Positions 24,644-35,200 of a stretch of 64,000 nt of DNA are shown in pieces. The notes under the pieces are model-generated. The model was given only the letters and a program-made list of their open reading frames with translations. It did no database searches and had not been told where the DNA came from. Made by a program: the position numbers and the translations under genes. The stretch's first letter is position 1. Each line of letters opens with the position of its first letter. The DNA is from Methylotuvimicrobium sp. KM2 (lineage in GTDB: Bacteria; Pseudomonadota; Gammaproteobacteria; Methylococcales; Methylomonadaceae): NCBI RefSeq assembly GCF_038051925.1, contig NZ_CP150634.1, positions 2,232,001 to 2,296,000 on the forward strand, read 5' to 3'.

Positions 24644-26802
24644 GCACTTTATCGAATCTATCGATGACGCGCCGTCAATTTCTGGGTGCCGCCGCGGCCG
24701 GCGCCGGCGTATTCGTGTTAGGGATATCCTTGCCCGGTTGCGCCAAGGTTGACGAACAAGGTGAAGGCGTGATCAATGCCTTCATCGGAATCGATGAAAA
24801 CGGCGTCGTGATTTTTCAAAATCCTTTCATAGAAATGGGGCAGGGGACATATACCTCAATACCTGCCATCATGGCCGAAGAACTGGATGCCGACATGGCG
24901 ATGCTCAAGGTCGTGCAGGCGCCGCACGGGCCGGAATACCGCATCATGTTCAACAATACGACGCGTTTTACCGGCGGCAGTTTCAGCGTGCGTTCGTCCT
25001 ATATGACCATGCGAAAAGCCGGTGCGACCGCACGGGCGATGCTGATCGAAGCCGCCGCTGGCACCTGGAACGTAGCTCCCGGCGAATGTACGACAGAGCC
25101 GGGTGTCGTTATTCATCGCGAGAGCGGAAAAAAATTGACATACGGCGAATTGGCGCCCTTGGCGGCTAAACTGGATATACCCGCAGACGTGCCGTTAAAA
25201 GACGATGCCACTTTCCGGCTGATCGGTAAACCGGTCAAACGAACCGATAATCGGGTTAAAGCCACCGGAGAAGCCGTGTTCGGTATCGATATCAAGGTTG
25301 ATGGACTACTATATGCCGCGGTCAAACAATCGCCGGTATTCGGCGGTTCGGTCCAATCCTACGACCAAGACGCAGTGCTCAAAATGCCGGGCGTAGTCGC
25401 GGTCGAGGAGATACCGAACGGTGTCGCCGTGATTGCCGATCAATATTGGCGAGCCAAAAAGGCTTTAGAACAATTACCGGTGACCTTCGATGAAGGCGAT
25501 AATGCCGATTTCTCATCGAAGACGTATTTGGAAACACTTAAAGCCGCGTTGAACGAATCGGGAGTCAGGGTCGAAGATATCGGCGATGCCGATAAGGCCT
25601 TGTCCGAAGCGGCTAAAACTATTGAGGCCGTTTATCATGCGCCGTTCCTTGCGCATCAAACGATGGAGCCGATGAACTGCACCGCGCTGGTCACGAAGGA
25701 TCATTGCAAGGTTTGGGCGCCGAATCAAGGCGCCGATTTCGTCGCCAAGGTCGCAGCCGAAATTACCGGTCTAAAATTGGATGCTATCGAAGTAATCACC
25801 CCTTTTCTCGGCGGCGGGTTCGGACGGCGCTTCATCATGGATTATACCGCGCAGGCGGTAACGCTGGCCAAGAAACTTCCGAGCAGGCCGATCAAAGTTA
25901 TTTGGACGCGCGAGGAAGACACGCAACACGACCATTATCGCCCGATGACCGCAGCTAAATACCGGGCCGGTTTCGATGCCCAAAATAATCCGCTCGCGAT
26001 TCAAATTACAACGGCGGGCGAGGGCCCGTCGGGCCGTCTCAATCCCGAGTTTCTAAAAGACCCTACTATCGACGAGAGCATCTTCGAAGGCGGTCCGCAT
26101 CAACCCTATGCGATACCGAATAAGCGCGCCGAACTGGTCAATGTGCCGGTCAAGCCTTTGCCGATCGGCTACTGGCGCTCAGTCGGGAATTCGCAGAACG
26201 CCTTCTTCAAAGAGTCGTTCATCGATGAAATGGCTCATGCGGCAGGTGCCGACCCGGTCGAATTTCGCCGTAACTTGTTAACCGAACAACCGCGTTTTAA
26301 AAAAGTACTCGATACCGCTGCCGGGATGGCAAATTGGAAATCCGAGGCATGGCAAGACGAAAACGGTGTCAAGCATGCGATGGGCGTCGCATTGCATGAA
26401 TCGTTCGGCAGCATCGTCGCGCAGGTGGCCGAAGTGGCGGTTGACGATGGCGATATCCAGGTTGTTCGAGTTTGGTGCGCGGTCGATTGTGGGTTTGCGG
26501 TAAATCCGGCCATCGTTAAAATGCAAATGGAAAGCGGTATTGTTTACGGTTTGTCGGCAGCATGGAGCGAGGAAATTACCCTCGAGAAAGGCCGCGTGAT
26601 GCAAAGCAATTTTCACGACTATCCGATCTTGCGGCCTGATCAAATGCCCGATGTCGAAGTCGAAATTATCAATAGCGGCGAGCCGCTCGGCGGTATCGGA
26701 GAGCCCGGCACCCCGCCTATCGCCCCTGCGGTTTGTAATGCTCTGTTTAAATTGACAGGGCAACGGGTAAGGAGTTTGCCTCTTTCGCAATATACTTTTT
26801 GA
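24640..26802 (+). CDS. Molybdopterin-binding large subunit, IorB type, Tat-exported
   Basis: A 720-residue catalytic subunit of the xanthine dehydrogenase family, closest in layout to isoquinoline 1-oxidoreductase beta. It starts with a twin-arginine signal MTRRQFLGAAAAGAGVF, and LPGC could be a lipobox. The cofactor-binding segments include NPFIEMGQGTYTSIPAIMAEEL, TPFLGGGFGRRF and GGIGEPGTPPIAP, with the expected active-site Glu688. The true substrate is unknown; family members oxidise N-heterocycles or aldehydes. The small subunit lacks a signal and is probably co-exported with this one. The start at 24640 (ATGA overlap) is chosen over an upstream in-frame ATG. It ends the zur-xdhC-mocA-like run. 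Confidence 0.92.
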   Translation: MSTLSNLSMTRRQFLGAAAAGAGVFVLGISLPGCAKVDEQGEGVINAFIGIDENGVVIFQNPFIEMGQGTYTSIPAIMAEELDADMAMLKVVQAPHGPEYRIMFNNTTRFTGGSFSVRSSYMTMRKAGATARAMLIEAAAGTWNVAPGECTTEPGVVIHRESGKKLTYGELAPLAAKLDIPADVPLKDDATFRLIGKPVKRTDNRVKATGEAVFGIDIKVDGLLYAAVKQSPVFGGSVQSYDQDAVLKMPGVVAVEEIPNGVAVIADQYWRAKKALEQLPVTFDEGDNADFSSKTYLETLKAALNESGVRVEDIGDADKALSEAAKTIEAVYHAPFLAHQTMEPMNCTALVTKDHCKVWAPNQGADFVAKVAAEITGLKLDAIEVITPFLGGGFGRRFIMDYTAQAVTLAKKLPSRPIKVIWTREEDTQHDHYRPMTAAKYRAGFDAQNNPLAIQITTAGEGPSGRLNPEFLKDPTIDESIFEGGPHQPYAIPNKRAELVNVPVKPLPIGYWRSVGNSQNAFFKESFIDEMAHAAGADPVEFRRNLLTEQPRFKKVLDTAAGMANWKSEAWQDENGVKHAMGVALHESFGSIVAQVAEVAVDDGDIQVVRVWCAVDCGFAVNPAIVKMQMESGIVYGLSAAWSEEITLEKGRVMQSNFHDYPILRPDQMPDVEVEIINSGEPLGGIGEPGTPPIAPAVCNALFKLTGQRVRSLPLSQYTF

Positions 26803-26889
26803 ACGCCGCAGGGGGCATACCCAAAAAGCAAAAAAAGGCTCCGATAAAATAGTCGGCGTATCTTGAAGAGCGCTCTCCGCATTTTTTTA

Positions 26890-27454
26890 TCGTTCCCACG
26901 CTCCGGCGCTCATCGTTATACATAAGTCAAAAATATACCTTTCGCACTTCAAATTTCGGCAGTGCCGGAGGAGGCCTCGGGGTGCCCGGTAAAGGCTTTG
27001 CCAGCATGGAGCTGGCATAGAGCCTACAGAGACGTATTTACCCAGCACCTAAATTCCATAGCCCTTTAGCTATGTTTAATATTATAGCTAATTTAGGTGC
27101 TGGGTTTACGGCGTCCTTTGACGGGCACCCCGAGGCCGAATTTTCATCTACGATGAGTATAACCCTTTTGTAACCTTAACCAATGAGACCTCGATACCAT
27201 TTATTGTTACTTAACACTTTCGACCTCGAGATCGCGATCAGGGGATCGCTCCCACAGAGCGTCCGCCGCTCTCTGTGGGAGCGACGCCTTCGTCGCGACT
27301 ATCGAAGTCAGTAACGCTCAAATACCAATAGCCTTTCCGGGCAACACAACAATTTAGCGCTCGGTCGCTACTTTTTGCACAATTAGAGATATTTATACTT
27401 ATGTATAAAGACGAGCGCCGGAGCGTGGGAACGATAAGGAGTGCGAATAATTAC
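26890..27454. repeat. Compound repeat: modules E and D nested in a family G end
   Basis: Outer inverted repeats are ATCGTTCCCACGCTCCGGCG (26891) and CGCCGGAGCGTGGGAACGAT (ending 27436), followed by the family G end GAATAATTAC at 27445-27454; a matching GTAA end on the left is missing. Inside lie an inverted copy of module D (26928-27170) and a core related to element E (27180-27345, with 'gggatcgctcccacagagcg'). The DUF427 stop codon begins only a few bases beyond the right end. Confidence 0.6.
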
Positions 27455-27459
27455 CTTTA

Positions 27460-27741
27460 TTATTGAATAACTTCTACTCCTCGCCAGAAAGCGATGTGGT
27501 TTTTAATGTTTAACGCTTCCGGTTTTGGATCGGGATAGAACCATGCAGCATCGCGATTAATCGCATCGTTTACGCAGAGATCGTAATAGCTTGCTTTACC
27601 TTTCCACGCGCAGAAGGTGTTCGTGCTGCTTTCTTTAAGGAATTGGACTTTGACCGAATCGGCAGGAAAATAATGATTGCCCTCGACCATTACTGTGTCA
27701 TCGCTTTCGGCAATGATGACATCGTTCCAGATAGCTTTCAT
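27460..27741 (-). CDS. DUF427 domain protein
   Basis: A small 93-residue DUF427 protein, a single-domain member of a family with a compact beta-rich fold. The segments KAIWNDVIIAESDDTVMVEGNHYFP, CAWKGKASYYDL and AAWFYPDPKPEA are characteristic. Its biochemical function is unknown. It lies alone between a compound repeat and repeat F, upstream of neither operon. The first 30 bases before the start contain an AAGGAGCAAAAAC-type ribosome binding site, so the start at 27741 is secure. Confidence 0.85.
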   Translation of the reverse strand: MKAIWNDVIIAESDDTVMVEGNHYFPADSVKVQFLKESSTNTFCAWKGKASYYDLCVNDAINRDAAWFYPDPKPEALNIKNHIAFWRGVEVIQ

Positions 27742-27778
27742 GTTTTTGCTCCTTGTTGTGTTTATTTATCAAGTTATT

Positions 27779-27957
27779 AAACCTGAATTCGGCAGTTTAA
27801 CCATGAAGCACATGAAGTTCATGAAGGATTCCAAGAACTTACCAAATCCTTCTCGCTAACCTATTTGGTGAGTGAAAGTTCTATACAAACGCGTAATAAG
27901 CTATTGAATTAACTTCCTATTCTTCATGATCTTCATGGTGAAATGCTTTTTCTAGGT
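27779..27957. repeat. Repeat F, uninterrupted copy
   Basis: About 180 bp with 'accatgaagcacatgaag' near the left and 'cttcatgatcttcatggtg' near the right, so its ends are loosely inverted. The reverse of both ends recurs at 15434-15500 and 15781-15830, where a MITE lies between them. Confidence 0.55.
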
Positions 27958-28922
27958 TAAAAGGCTTCAAGAAAGTAAACACTGAAAAGATTCTGGTCAT
28001 CAGACCATGTTTTGATCAATCTGAAACCGCTGGCATTAGCCAGGGTAATGAATTCATCAGGACTGTATTTGTAGGAATTCTCGGTATGAATGTATTCGCC
28101 GTTTATGAAGCGGAAGTCTTGGCCTGAAATACTAACCTGCTGATTTTCGCTACTGACCAGGTGCATTTCAATACGACCTTGCTGATCGTTGTAATAGGCA
28201 CGATGTTCGAAGCTGTCGAAGTTAAAATTGCCTTCTAGTTCATTATTGATACGGGTAAGCAGGTTGAGATTGAACTCTGCGGTGATGCCGGCAGCATCAT
28301 TGTAGGCTGCATTCAAAACTGAAGGATCCTTTTTGCGATCAAGCCCGACTAGTAAACCACCACCATTGCCGGTTAGCCGGTGTATACCGGTCAGAAAATG
28401 CTGAACTTCTAGCGGGTCAAAATTACCCAAACTAGAACCCGGAATGAATACGACACGCCTGCCATGGGGAATACCATGAGGCAATAGCATCCGCTGAGTA
28501 AAATCGAGGCAGGCAGGATAAATCGGTAACCAGGGATACTTATGACTTAAACCGTAGGCCGATTGCTTGAGAAACTCACGGGAAATATCCATCGGTACAT
28601 AGGCGGAAGGAAGCAGGCTTTCCAGCAGTAATTGTACTTTCTCGCAACTTCCGCTTCCGGGTTCGATCAATACCGATCCCGGCTCAATAAGACGGCTAAT
28701 TTCATCCGCGTAAGTTGTTAACAAGTCACGTTCAACATTAGGGATGTAATATTCCGGCTGTTCCAGGATCGCTTCAAACAATTGAGATCCGGTTTCATCA
28801 TAAAAAAACTTGGGAGGTATTTGTTTCTGTGGGCGCGACAGACCTTTAAGCACTGCATCACGAAAGCTTTCCTGTTCAGGTTCGAAATCGTGGAAACTAA
28901 CTTTTTGGCTTAATATATTCAT
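27957..28922 (-). CDS. egtD: L-histidine Nalpha-methyltransferase EgtD
   Basis: A 321-residue SAM-dependent methyltransferase that trimethylates histidine to hercynine, the first committed step of ergothioneine synthesis. Family segments seen are KFFYDETGSQLFEAILEQPEYY, IEPGSGSCEKVQLLLE (SAM-binding loop), YVPMDISREFL, FIPGSSLGNFDP and LLVGLDRKKDP. The length matches EgtD proteins. It lies downstream of egtB, and its start overlaps the egtB stop in an ATGA junction, so the two are translated together. No egtA, egtC or egtE lies nearby. Confidence 0.94.
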   Translation of the reverse strand: MNILSQKVSFHDFEPEQESFRDAVLKGLSRPQKQIPPKFFYDETGSQLFEAILEQPEYYIPNVERDLLTTYADEISRLIEPGSVLIEPGSGSCEKVQLLLESLLPSAYVPMDISREFLKQSAYGLSHKYPWLPIYPACLDFTQRMLLPHGIPHGRRVVFIPGSSLGNFDPLEVQHFLTGIHRLTGNGGGLLVGLDRKKDPSVLNAAYNDAAGITAEFNLNLLTRINNELEGNFNFDSFEHRAYYNDQQGRIEMHLVSSENQQVSISGQDFRFINGEYIHTENSYKYSPDEFITLANASGFRLIKTWSDDQNLFSVYFLEAF

Positions 28923-30193
28923 AGGTCGTCCGCTAAACGGATACCGGAAAATTGCCAGCGATCATGTGGGTAGAAAAAATTGCGATATGTTGGACGGATA
29001 TGATCTTCTGGTGTAACACAGGATCCACCTCGCAAGACCCATTGGTTGCACATGAATTTACCGTTGTATTCACCCATGCTGCCTTCGAGCGGTTTAAAGC
29101 GAGGATAAGCCAGATAGGGGGATGCGGTCCACTCCCATAACGAACCGTAAAATTGACCTTTGCCTGCTTGCGGGTGAAAAATGCCGCTTTCACTAAAATG
29201 GCCAGTAACAGGAATTTCCAGCAATTTTGTTTCAATTTCGGCTTCGGATGGTAGCCGTTTGCCTGCCCATCGTGCATAAGCGTCTGCTTCGTAATAACTG
29301 ATATGAGAAACAGGGGCGGATGGGTTCATAGCCTCAAGTCCATGAAGGGTAAACTCAAGCCATAAACCATCATGGTTTTCCCAATAAAGCGGAGATTTCC
29401 ATTGGGTATTCTGGATGTGGCTCCAGCCATCGGATAGCCACAACTCAGATCTGGAGTAGCCTCCGTCTTCCATGAAGTCGAGAAAATCGCTGTTTGTGAT
29501 CAGCCGAGAACTTAAACGGTGCGGTTCTAACCAAACTTGGTGACGAGGCTTCTCGTTATCAAAGGTAAAACCATCATCATTATTCGTTCCGATCTTTACC
29601 ACGCCGCCTGGCCTTTCCTCCCAATCCAATTTTTCGGTCGTTTTAATTGCCGGTTGGGAGCGCTCCAGATAACTGGGTTTTAAGGGATTGCTCCAAAAGT
29701 TGTGCTTGATATCCATGAACAGCAATTCTTGGTGCTGCTGTTCGTGGTGTAAGCCTAGAGTTAGACGAAAAGCGGCTTGTTGCCACTGGGATTCGTCGAG
29801 GTTATCTATAAAATCTATGATGCGCTTATCAATTTCAGAGCGGTAATGAAACACTTGTTCAACCGTCGGACGTGACAATAAGCCGCGTTTCGACCGGGCA
29901 TGCATAGCGCCAACCGTTTGATAATAGGAGTTAAACAAATAAGAGTATTGAGGGTTAATAGGGCAATATTCCGACTCGAATGCTTGCAATAGAAAGGTTT
30001 CAAAGAACCAGGTCACATGAGCTAAATGCCATTTGGGCGGACTGATCTCAATGCCGCTCTGAATTTGATAATCATCGACCATTAACGGTGCGCAAATTTG
30101 AAGACTAATATTGCGGACACGAATGTAATCTGCAATTAATTTGTGCCGCGAAATTTCCGTTATAGCCTGGCGATTTTTTAATGAGGATGGCAT
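28919..30193 (-). CDS. egtB: Ergothioneine biosynthesis sulfoxide synthase EgtB
   Basis: A 424-residue non-haem iron enzyme that joins hercynine to a thiol through a C-S bond with oxygen. The N-terminal DinB-like part carries the iron ligands: His59 (HLAHVTWF) and the HEQQHQE motif with His150, His154 and Glu156. The C-terminal part (about 190-420) is a formylglycine-generating-enzyme-type sulfatase-modifying domain ending WQFSGIRLA. The thiol co-substrate (cysteine or gamma-glutamylcysteine) cannot be read with certainty; the absence of egtA and egtC here fits a cysteine-using two-gene pathway but does not prove it. It is first in the egtBD operon. Confidence 0.94.
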   Translation of the reverse strand: MPSSLKNRQAITEISRHKLIADYIRVRNISLQICAPLMVDDYQIQSGIEISPPKWHLAHVTWFFETFLLQAFESEYCPINPQYSYLFNSYYQTVGAMHARSKRGLLSRPTVEQVFHYRSEIDKRIIDFIDNLDESQWQQAAFRLTLGLHHEQQHQELLFMDIKHNFWSNPLKPSYLERSQPAIKTTEKLDWEERPGGVVKIGTNNDDGFTFDNEKPRHQVWLEPHRLSSRLITNSDFLDFMEDGGYSRSELWLSDGWSHIQNTQWKSPLYWENHDGLWLEFTLHGLEAMNPSAPVSHISYYEADAYARWAGKRLPSEAEIETKLLEIPVTGHFSESGIFHPQAGKGQFYGSLWEWTASPYLAYPRFKPLEGSMGEYNGKFMCNQWVLRGGSCVTPEDHIRPTYRNFFYPHDRWQFSGIRLADDL

Positions 30194-30333
30194 TTGGAAT
30201 CAATCAGTAGTTTAAGTAATGGCAAACGATAAGAACAGACAACAATCAAAGCCGTTATTTCTTGAGGCAATGTACTGCTCGATCTTTTTTTGTCAACCAA
30301 CAGTGTATGCGACAGTATTTAACTTCAAAAAAG

Positions 30334-30842
30334 AAAAAGGGGTCAGGTTAGATTGTTCATCGTTCCTACGCTCTGCGTGGGAATGCATCCCGGGACGCTC
30401 TGCGTCCCCAGAGTTCGATAATCCCGACAAGAGCAACCAGGCATTCTCTTCAGTTTCTTAATTCAATTGCCTGCGGCAGTCGACGCAGAGCGTCTAAATC
30501 GGCATTCCCACGTAGAGCACTTTTTGTTATACACAAATATCGATAAACTTGCTAAACAGAGGGCATCGTATACCTGGAAACGGTGCTGTTTGATAAATCT
30601 GCGGATATTGGATATCAGTGGCAAGAGCATCCGGCCCCTTGTGGGAGTGACGCCTTCGTCGTCCCTCACCTAACGCTAGGTGAGGGAAAGTCGGGAACGT
30701 TGGGCGACAAAAAATGATATCGAAGCCTCATTAGCTAAGATTGCAAAACCGTAATTTTCGACTTATGTATAACGATGAGCGCAGAGCATGGGAATGAGCG
30801 TTTTGAGAGGATACATCAATCAATCTAACCAAACCCCTTTTT
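30334..30842. repeat. Compound palindromic element with AAAAAGGGGT ends
   Basis: A 509-bp non-coding element with inverted ends: AAAAAGGGGTCAGGTTAG followed by ATTG at 30334, and CAAT followed by CTAACCAAACCCCTTTTT ending 30842. Inside are 'cgttcctacgctctgcgtgg' hairpins and an element E copy (30504-30796) with GTTATACACAAAT / ACTTATGTATAAC ends. It abuts the 3' end of the frameshifted YecA-like gene. From 30194 to 30333 I see only the egtB upstream region. Confidence 0.65.
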
Positions 30843-30859
30843 GTGGCTGAAGAGTTTTT

Positions 30860-31586
30860 TCAGGATAAGCAACAATTCTTGAGTTTTTTGCCGCTGCCGC
30901 ACGGACAAGCAGCATTGCGACCGATTTTTGGCCTAGAGACCGTCTGCCCCAATGTTTTTTGTTCCTCTAATTCGGCTTCGATGTCGTCGATGACATGTTG
31001 CAAGATTTCAACCGAGGAGGGGATTCTCACGAGTAGTTGGGCAAATAGATAGTCATCGGTCGGTTCTATGCCTTCTTCGATAACAATTTGCTTTGATCTG
31101 TTCGATATTCGGAAACTTGGAAAAATCGCGGCTGATCAAAACTTCAAACAGGCGCGCGTTTCGCGCAATATCGTCCCAATAATCGTCGGCATCAACGGTG
31201 TTCTTATCATCGCCCAACCAAAACTCCTTGCAGAGCGCTAATCCGGTCCAAAAACCGATACACCACTGTCGGACCCAATCGAATTGTTTTCCTTTGAGAT
31301 TTTCAATATCGAATGGAAACTTAAGTTGCCCTGAGACTCGTAATTGTACATAAGCGTCGTATACATCGAATGCAGCCGACATTAGGTTTTCGATGTGCTT
31401 CAGCTCGAAATCGGGCGGACGATGGTAAAAAAGAGAGTTTTCCCATTGTTCAGGCAGGGTCGATGGCGGCGTGATGGCCATTGCATAAAAAAATCCGCGC
31501 AGTTCGTAGAGATTGAAATGATCGGCTTCCGGTACGATGCCGTTTAATTCATCGATTAATTTAGCGAGTAACTTGGGTTTGATCAT
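30860..31586 (-). pseudogene. UPF0149/YecA-like protein with SEC-C motif, frameshifted
   Basis: The first frame (31586 to 31053) encodes 177 residues of a UPF0149 (YgfB/YecA) protein: LNGIVPEADHFNLYELRGFF, then WCIGFWTGLALCKEFWLGD. It ends abruptly after IEQIKANCYRRR. In the next frame the protein continues as QIVIEEGIEPTDDYLFAQLL and ends with RPKIGRNAACPCGSG and KKLKNCCLS, a complete SEC-C zinc motif, at 30860. Removing one A from the AAA near 31090 restores a single frame. This is a real one-base frameshift or a sequencing error in a short A run. YecA-like proteins with SEC-C tails associate with ribosomes or SecA-like partners, but no function is assigned here. Confidence 0.8.
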
Positions 31587-31718
31587 TTCGTATGATGCGG
31601 ATTTTGGGTCGGATATCTTATGGACTTAGGCGGTCGAGTTTTGATTCAGTGTAGAGTAAAGACCTGGCTTATACTCAAGATGTTATCGCTTAGTCATTCA
31701 AGGAAATATCAATATTTT

Positions 31719-31985
31719 CTAATTGAAATGCTTCCATTTTACCCAAGCTGCGCAAGTAATTCCGACCAATATGTAGGTGTAGCTATATACGAAAACATAT
31801 AAGCCTGTGGGGTTGTGAGTAGCGGCATCGCGAAGGCTCGGCGTTATCAGCCAAGTCCACAAAACGGCAGGTATTAAGTAAAACAAAAAGCCCAAACCTG
31901 CTGTTTTTAACGGATTACGCCCCTTAGCTTCGGCGTCTCGATAATACCAATAAGCAATTGCAAGCGCGACAATAGTGCCAATCAT
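31719..31985 (-). CDS. Small integral membrane protein of unknown function
   Basis: An 88-residue protein with three hydrophobic segments (about 2-13, 28-48 and 62-80), starting MIGTIVALAIAYWYYRDAEAKG. The start at 31985 is chosen over the longer frame from 32126 because AAGGAA lies just upstream and the extension is Arg-rich and lacks features. The segment WYYRDAEAKGRNPLKTAGLG resembles small conserved membrane proteins with a charged loop after the first helix, but I cannot name a family. It lies between the YecA-like gene and the large candidate PEPCK gene, in the same direction as both. Confidence 0.6.
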   Translation of the reverse strand: MIGTIVALAIAYWYYRDAEAKGRNPLKTAGLGFLFYLIPAVLWTWLITPSLRDAATHNPTGLYVFVYSYTYILVGITCAAWVKWKHFN

Positions 31986-32297
31986 AAATTTTCCTTCTTT
32001 CAATTCAGAATGATGGATATATTTACACCATTCATACAAAAATCGTTTGCCTAACACTGATGAAGCCCCGGCCATCGCCCCGGCAAAAAAGTTTAACCGT
32101 GTAGCCCGGAAGGAGCGCAAGCGCAATCAGGGACGTTCGAGGTTACGCAATCGCGTATTCCGCTTACGCTGCATACGGGCTACGAACTTTCACAGTAAAT
32201 TTATCGTGGCGGAGGTGCCCTTCGAGGAACCCCCCGCCCTTAAATGAAAACGTTTCTTCGCTCCGGTTAAGTGTAATTAAACTCCAAAGCCAGTTTC

Positions 32298-35200
32298 TTA
32301 GTGATGCACCCAGTCTGCGCCTAGCGTGCCGATTAAACTTTCCAAATAGCCCGGTTGGCTTAATTCGGCAAGCATGGTTTCAGTTTTTTCGAGCTTCACT
32401 TCCAGTTTCGAATATTCGGATGGATCGCTGTTTTCTGTTTCGGTTAAGCGTTCAGTAATTATGTCGCGATGACGTTGCCATAAGGCCAAATCACGCTGAT
32501 GCTTGATGGAGAGTCGCTCACGATACCAATCGCTAGCCAGTAGCGATTCTCGTGTAAATAAATCTCGAATCGCCGGGTCGTCGATGGTTTTGCCTTCATA
32601 GTGTCCATAAGCCATGACATGTAATAGGGCTTTAAGCGGTGGGCAGGCATCGTTTATCGTGCCGTCTTGGAAATAAATCAGGGCCACCCGTTGCTGCGTT
32701 TCATAGACGTTATCGATGCCGTCGACAAAAGCGGCAAGATCCTGGGTTTCAGGTTTTAGCATCGCTTCGTCAAAAACCGCTGTTGGATAATCGAAAACTT
32801 TACCGAAGTTGGTATGCACGAAACGCTCCGTTATTCGGTATCCTAGCCTGCTTGCGTACACTGTTCTGCCTTCGTATTCGAAATCTTCCAGTTTTTCGAG
32901 GTGGCCGTTTTCGATCAAATAGCGCGCATCGCGTTCGGCGACAGGTAGACGCGACCAGATTTCCGGAATCAACAGACTGATGTCGTGATCGACTCTACGC
33001 TGAGTTCCGATGTAACCGGCAGCGGTCGAAAAACCGTCGAAGCCGCATAAAATAAACGAGACTAGCGCGGTATTCAGATCGGCGGTCGTACTCAAGGCAT
33101 TAAACGGCCCTTTGGTCAATGCGCCTTCCGATCCGGCTCCTGTCGTGGAAGGAGATTTGCCGGTTAGACTGCACACAAAATCCATGAATAGTTCCGGCAA
33201 CTCTTGATAATGGATGGGGTTGTAAACTGCCAAGGGCCGAATGCCGGCGGCTAAGTCTTGCGGATTGTTGCGGCGCCCGGGAAGAACCGCATTGACCGGA
33301 AAGTAAACCGATTGATCGGCATTAAGGCCTCGAGCCAAACGAGTCGAAATTTCGGCGATATAACGCATTCTCGGATCGGCGATATCGGGTCGTGTTTGCA
33401 GATAACGCACATTTTGGCTAGGTTTGCCGTCGACCAATCTCGGATGTGCCGATGAGACGAAAAATTCGTCATCCTGTCCTTCGGCAGCTCGCTCGATCAA
33501 TTTACGCATCGGCTCGCTGAATTCTTCGAAGTGAATGATATCTTCAATTAGATCCCGTGCATCTTGTGTTGCTAGGGGTTGGAAATTGGAGATAAAGTTA
33601 TTGCCTCCCGATAAATCACGCTCGGTTTGTAAATCGCTACCTCGATGGACGGCATCGTCTGGACGCTGGAAAAAACTTTGCTCGCAATTTTCGACTAATT
33701 TTACGGAAGAATTTCGATAATCGGGGTCGAGCCCCGTGAGTTTCTTAGAAGGCACTACCGTCGAAGCGCTGATGTCGTCTTCCATCTGAACTTTAGCAGA
33801 AGCGATAAAATCTTGGCGGAGTTTGAAGACGCGCCAAGCACCGTTCGAATCGAAGCCGACTCGCAGGTAACTGGCGATCAGTTTGCGCCCTTGGAATTTC
33901 AGTTCATTGCCGGGGTAGCTATTAACTACGTCCACTGAAAAATGATCGCGCCAATTATCGCCCCATTCCTCACGGTAGAAGCGTTTGATAATCAGCACAA
34001 TTGCCCAAATGTGCTGGGGAATTTGCTCCAACCATTCGTTATAAGCATCGGAATAGTCGGTAACCGAAGGTGTCAATAGCTTGATGACCGAACCTAGTGT
34101 GCGTTGATTGCTGAGCAGGCTGCGCTTATCGCTACCGTGCCGTGCGGAGTCGCGGAAACGGGTCGAATAATCGTGTTTGAAAATAGTCTCGACGATATCC
34201 ATGTCTTTTTCAAAGTCTTCGACAAAAATAGTTCCGGAAATGACGGCGCCGGCTATGGATTTGGAAATTTCCGATTTACCGCCGCCGGAAACCGTGCTGG
34301 GTTTATGACAGAATGTGCCCTCGGGTAGGGTGCCGACCAAACGCCAGCTCGGCGCATGAGGATGACGTTCCATATGGACCTTGAAACCGTTGGGATAGAT
34401 ATAAGTATGTTTGGCAAGCAGTTTGAGGGATTGCGGGCGACCGTTTTGCAGCCAACTGATTCGTTGCTGCTGCACATTGATCTCGGCTGCTGCCGGGATA
34501 TATATGATTTCCGGAAAATTGTTGTCGACGGCGTAACCTTCATCCTTCCTTTCAATCATCGGCGATAATTGTTCGCATAGCCTATCGAACGAATAGCGTT
34601 GATCGAGATCGCTGCCATGCGGTAGATAAATGTCGCCAAGGTTCATTCTGGGAAACGCCAATGCGCCGCCGGCATGTTCTTCCTCGCAGTCGCCGAAGAG
34701 ATTAGCCGAATAGCTGATTTGAGATTTGATCTCTTTTTTGCTGTAACCGAAATAATTGTCGGCGATTAAGGTGACGACGACGCCTTGCATATTGCGACAA
34801 ACCAATTTAAACGGTTTGCCGTCGTTGTAAAGTTCGTCTTCACGTTTCCAGCACATACCGTCTTTGCGTTGGCGTTCGCTAGCATCATCGTAATGGGGAA
34901 GGCCGATATCTTTTTTCCGGCAATGCACCAAGTGCGGGGCTAAAATAATGCAACCGGTATGTCCGGTCCAATGTTCGATATCGAGCGCCGCATCGTTCTC
35001 CGGCAAGAAAGGATCGCCGGCATTGCCGAAGATCGATTCGACGAAATCCAAGTTAGCGACCAATCCGCCCGGCGCGAAAAAACGGGTTTCCATGGTTTTA
35101 ACCGGGCTTATTGGCTCGATTGCGGGACGAACGATCGGTCTCAATAATAATGAGACCCAAAGCGTGGCCGGCCTATTTTGTAGACTTGTGAAAGGCAAGC

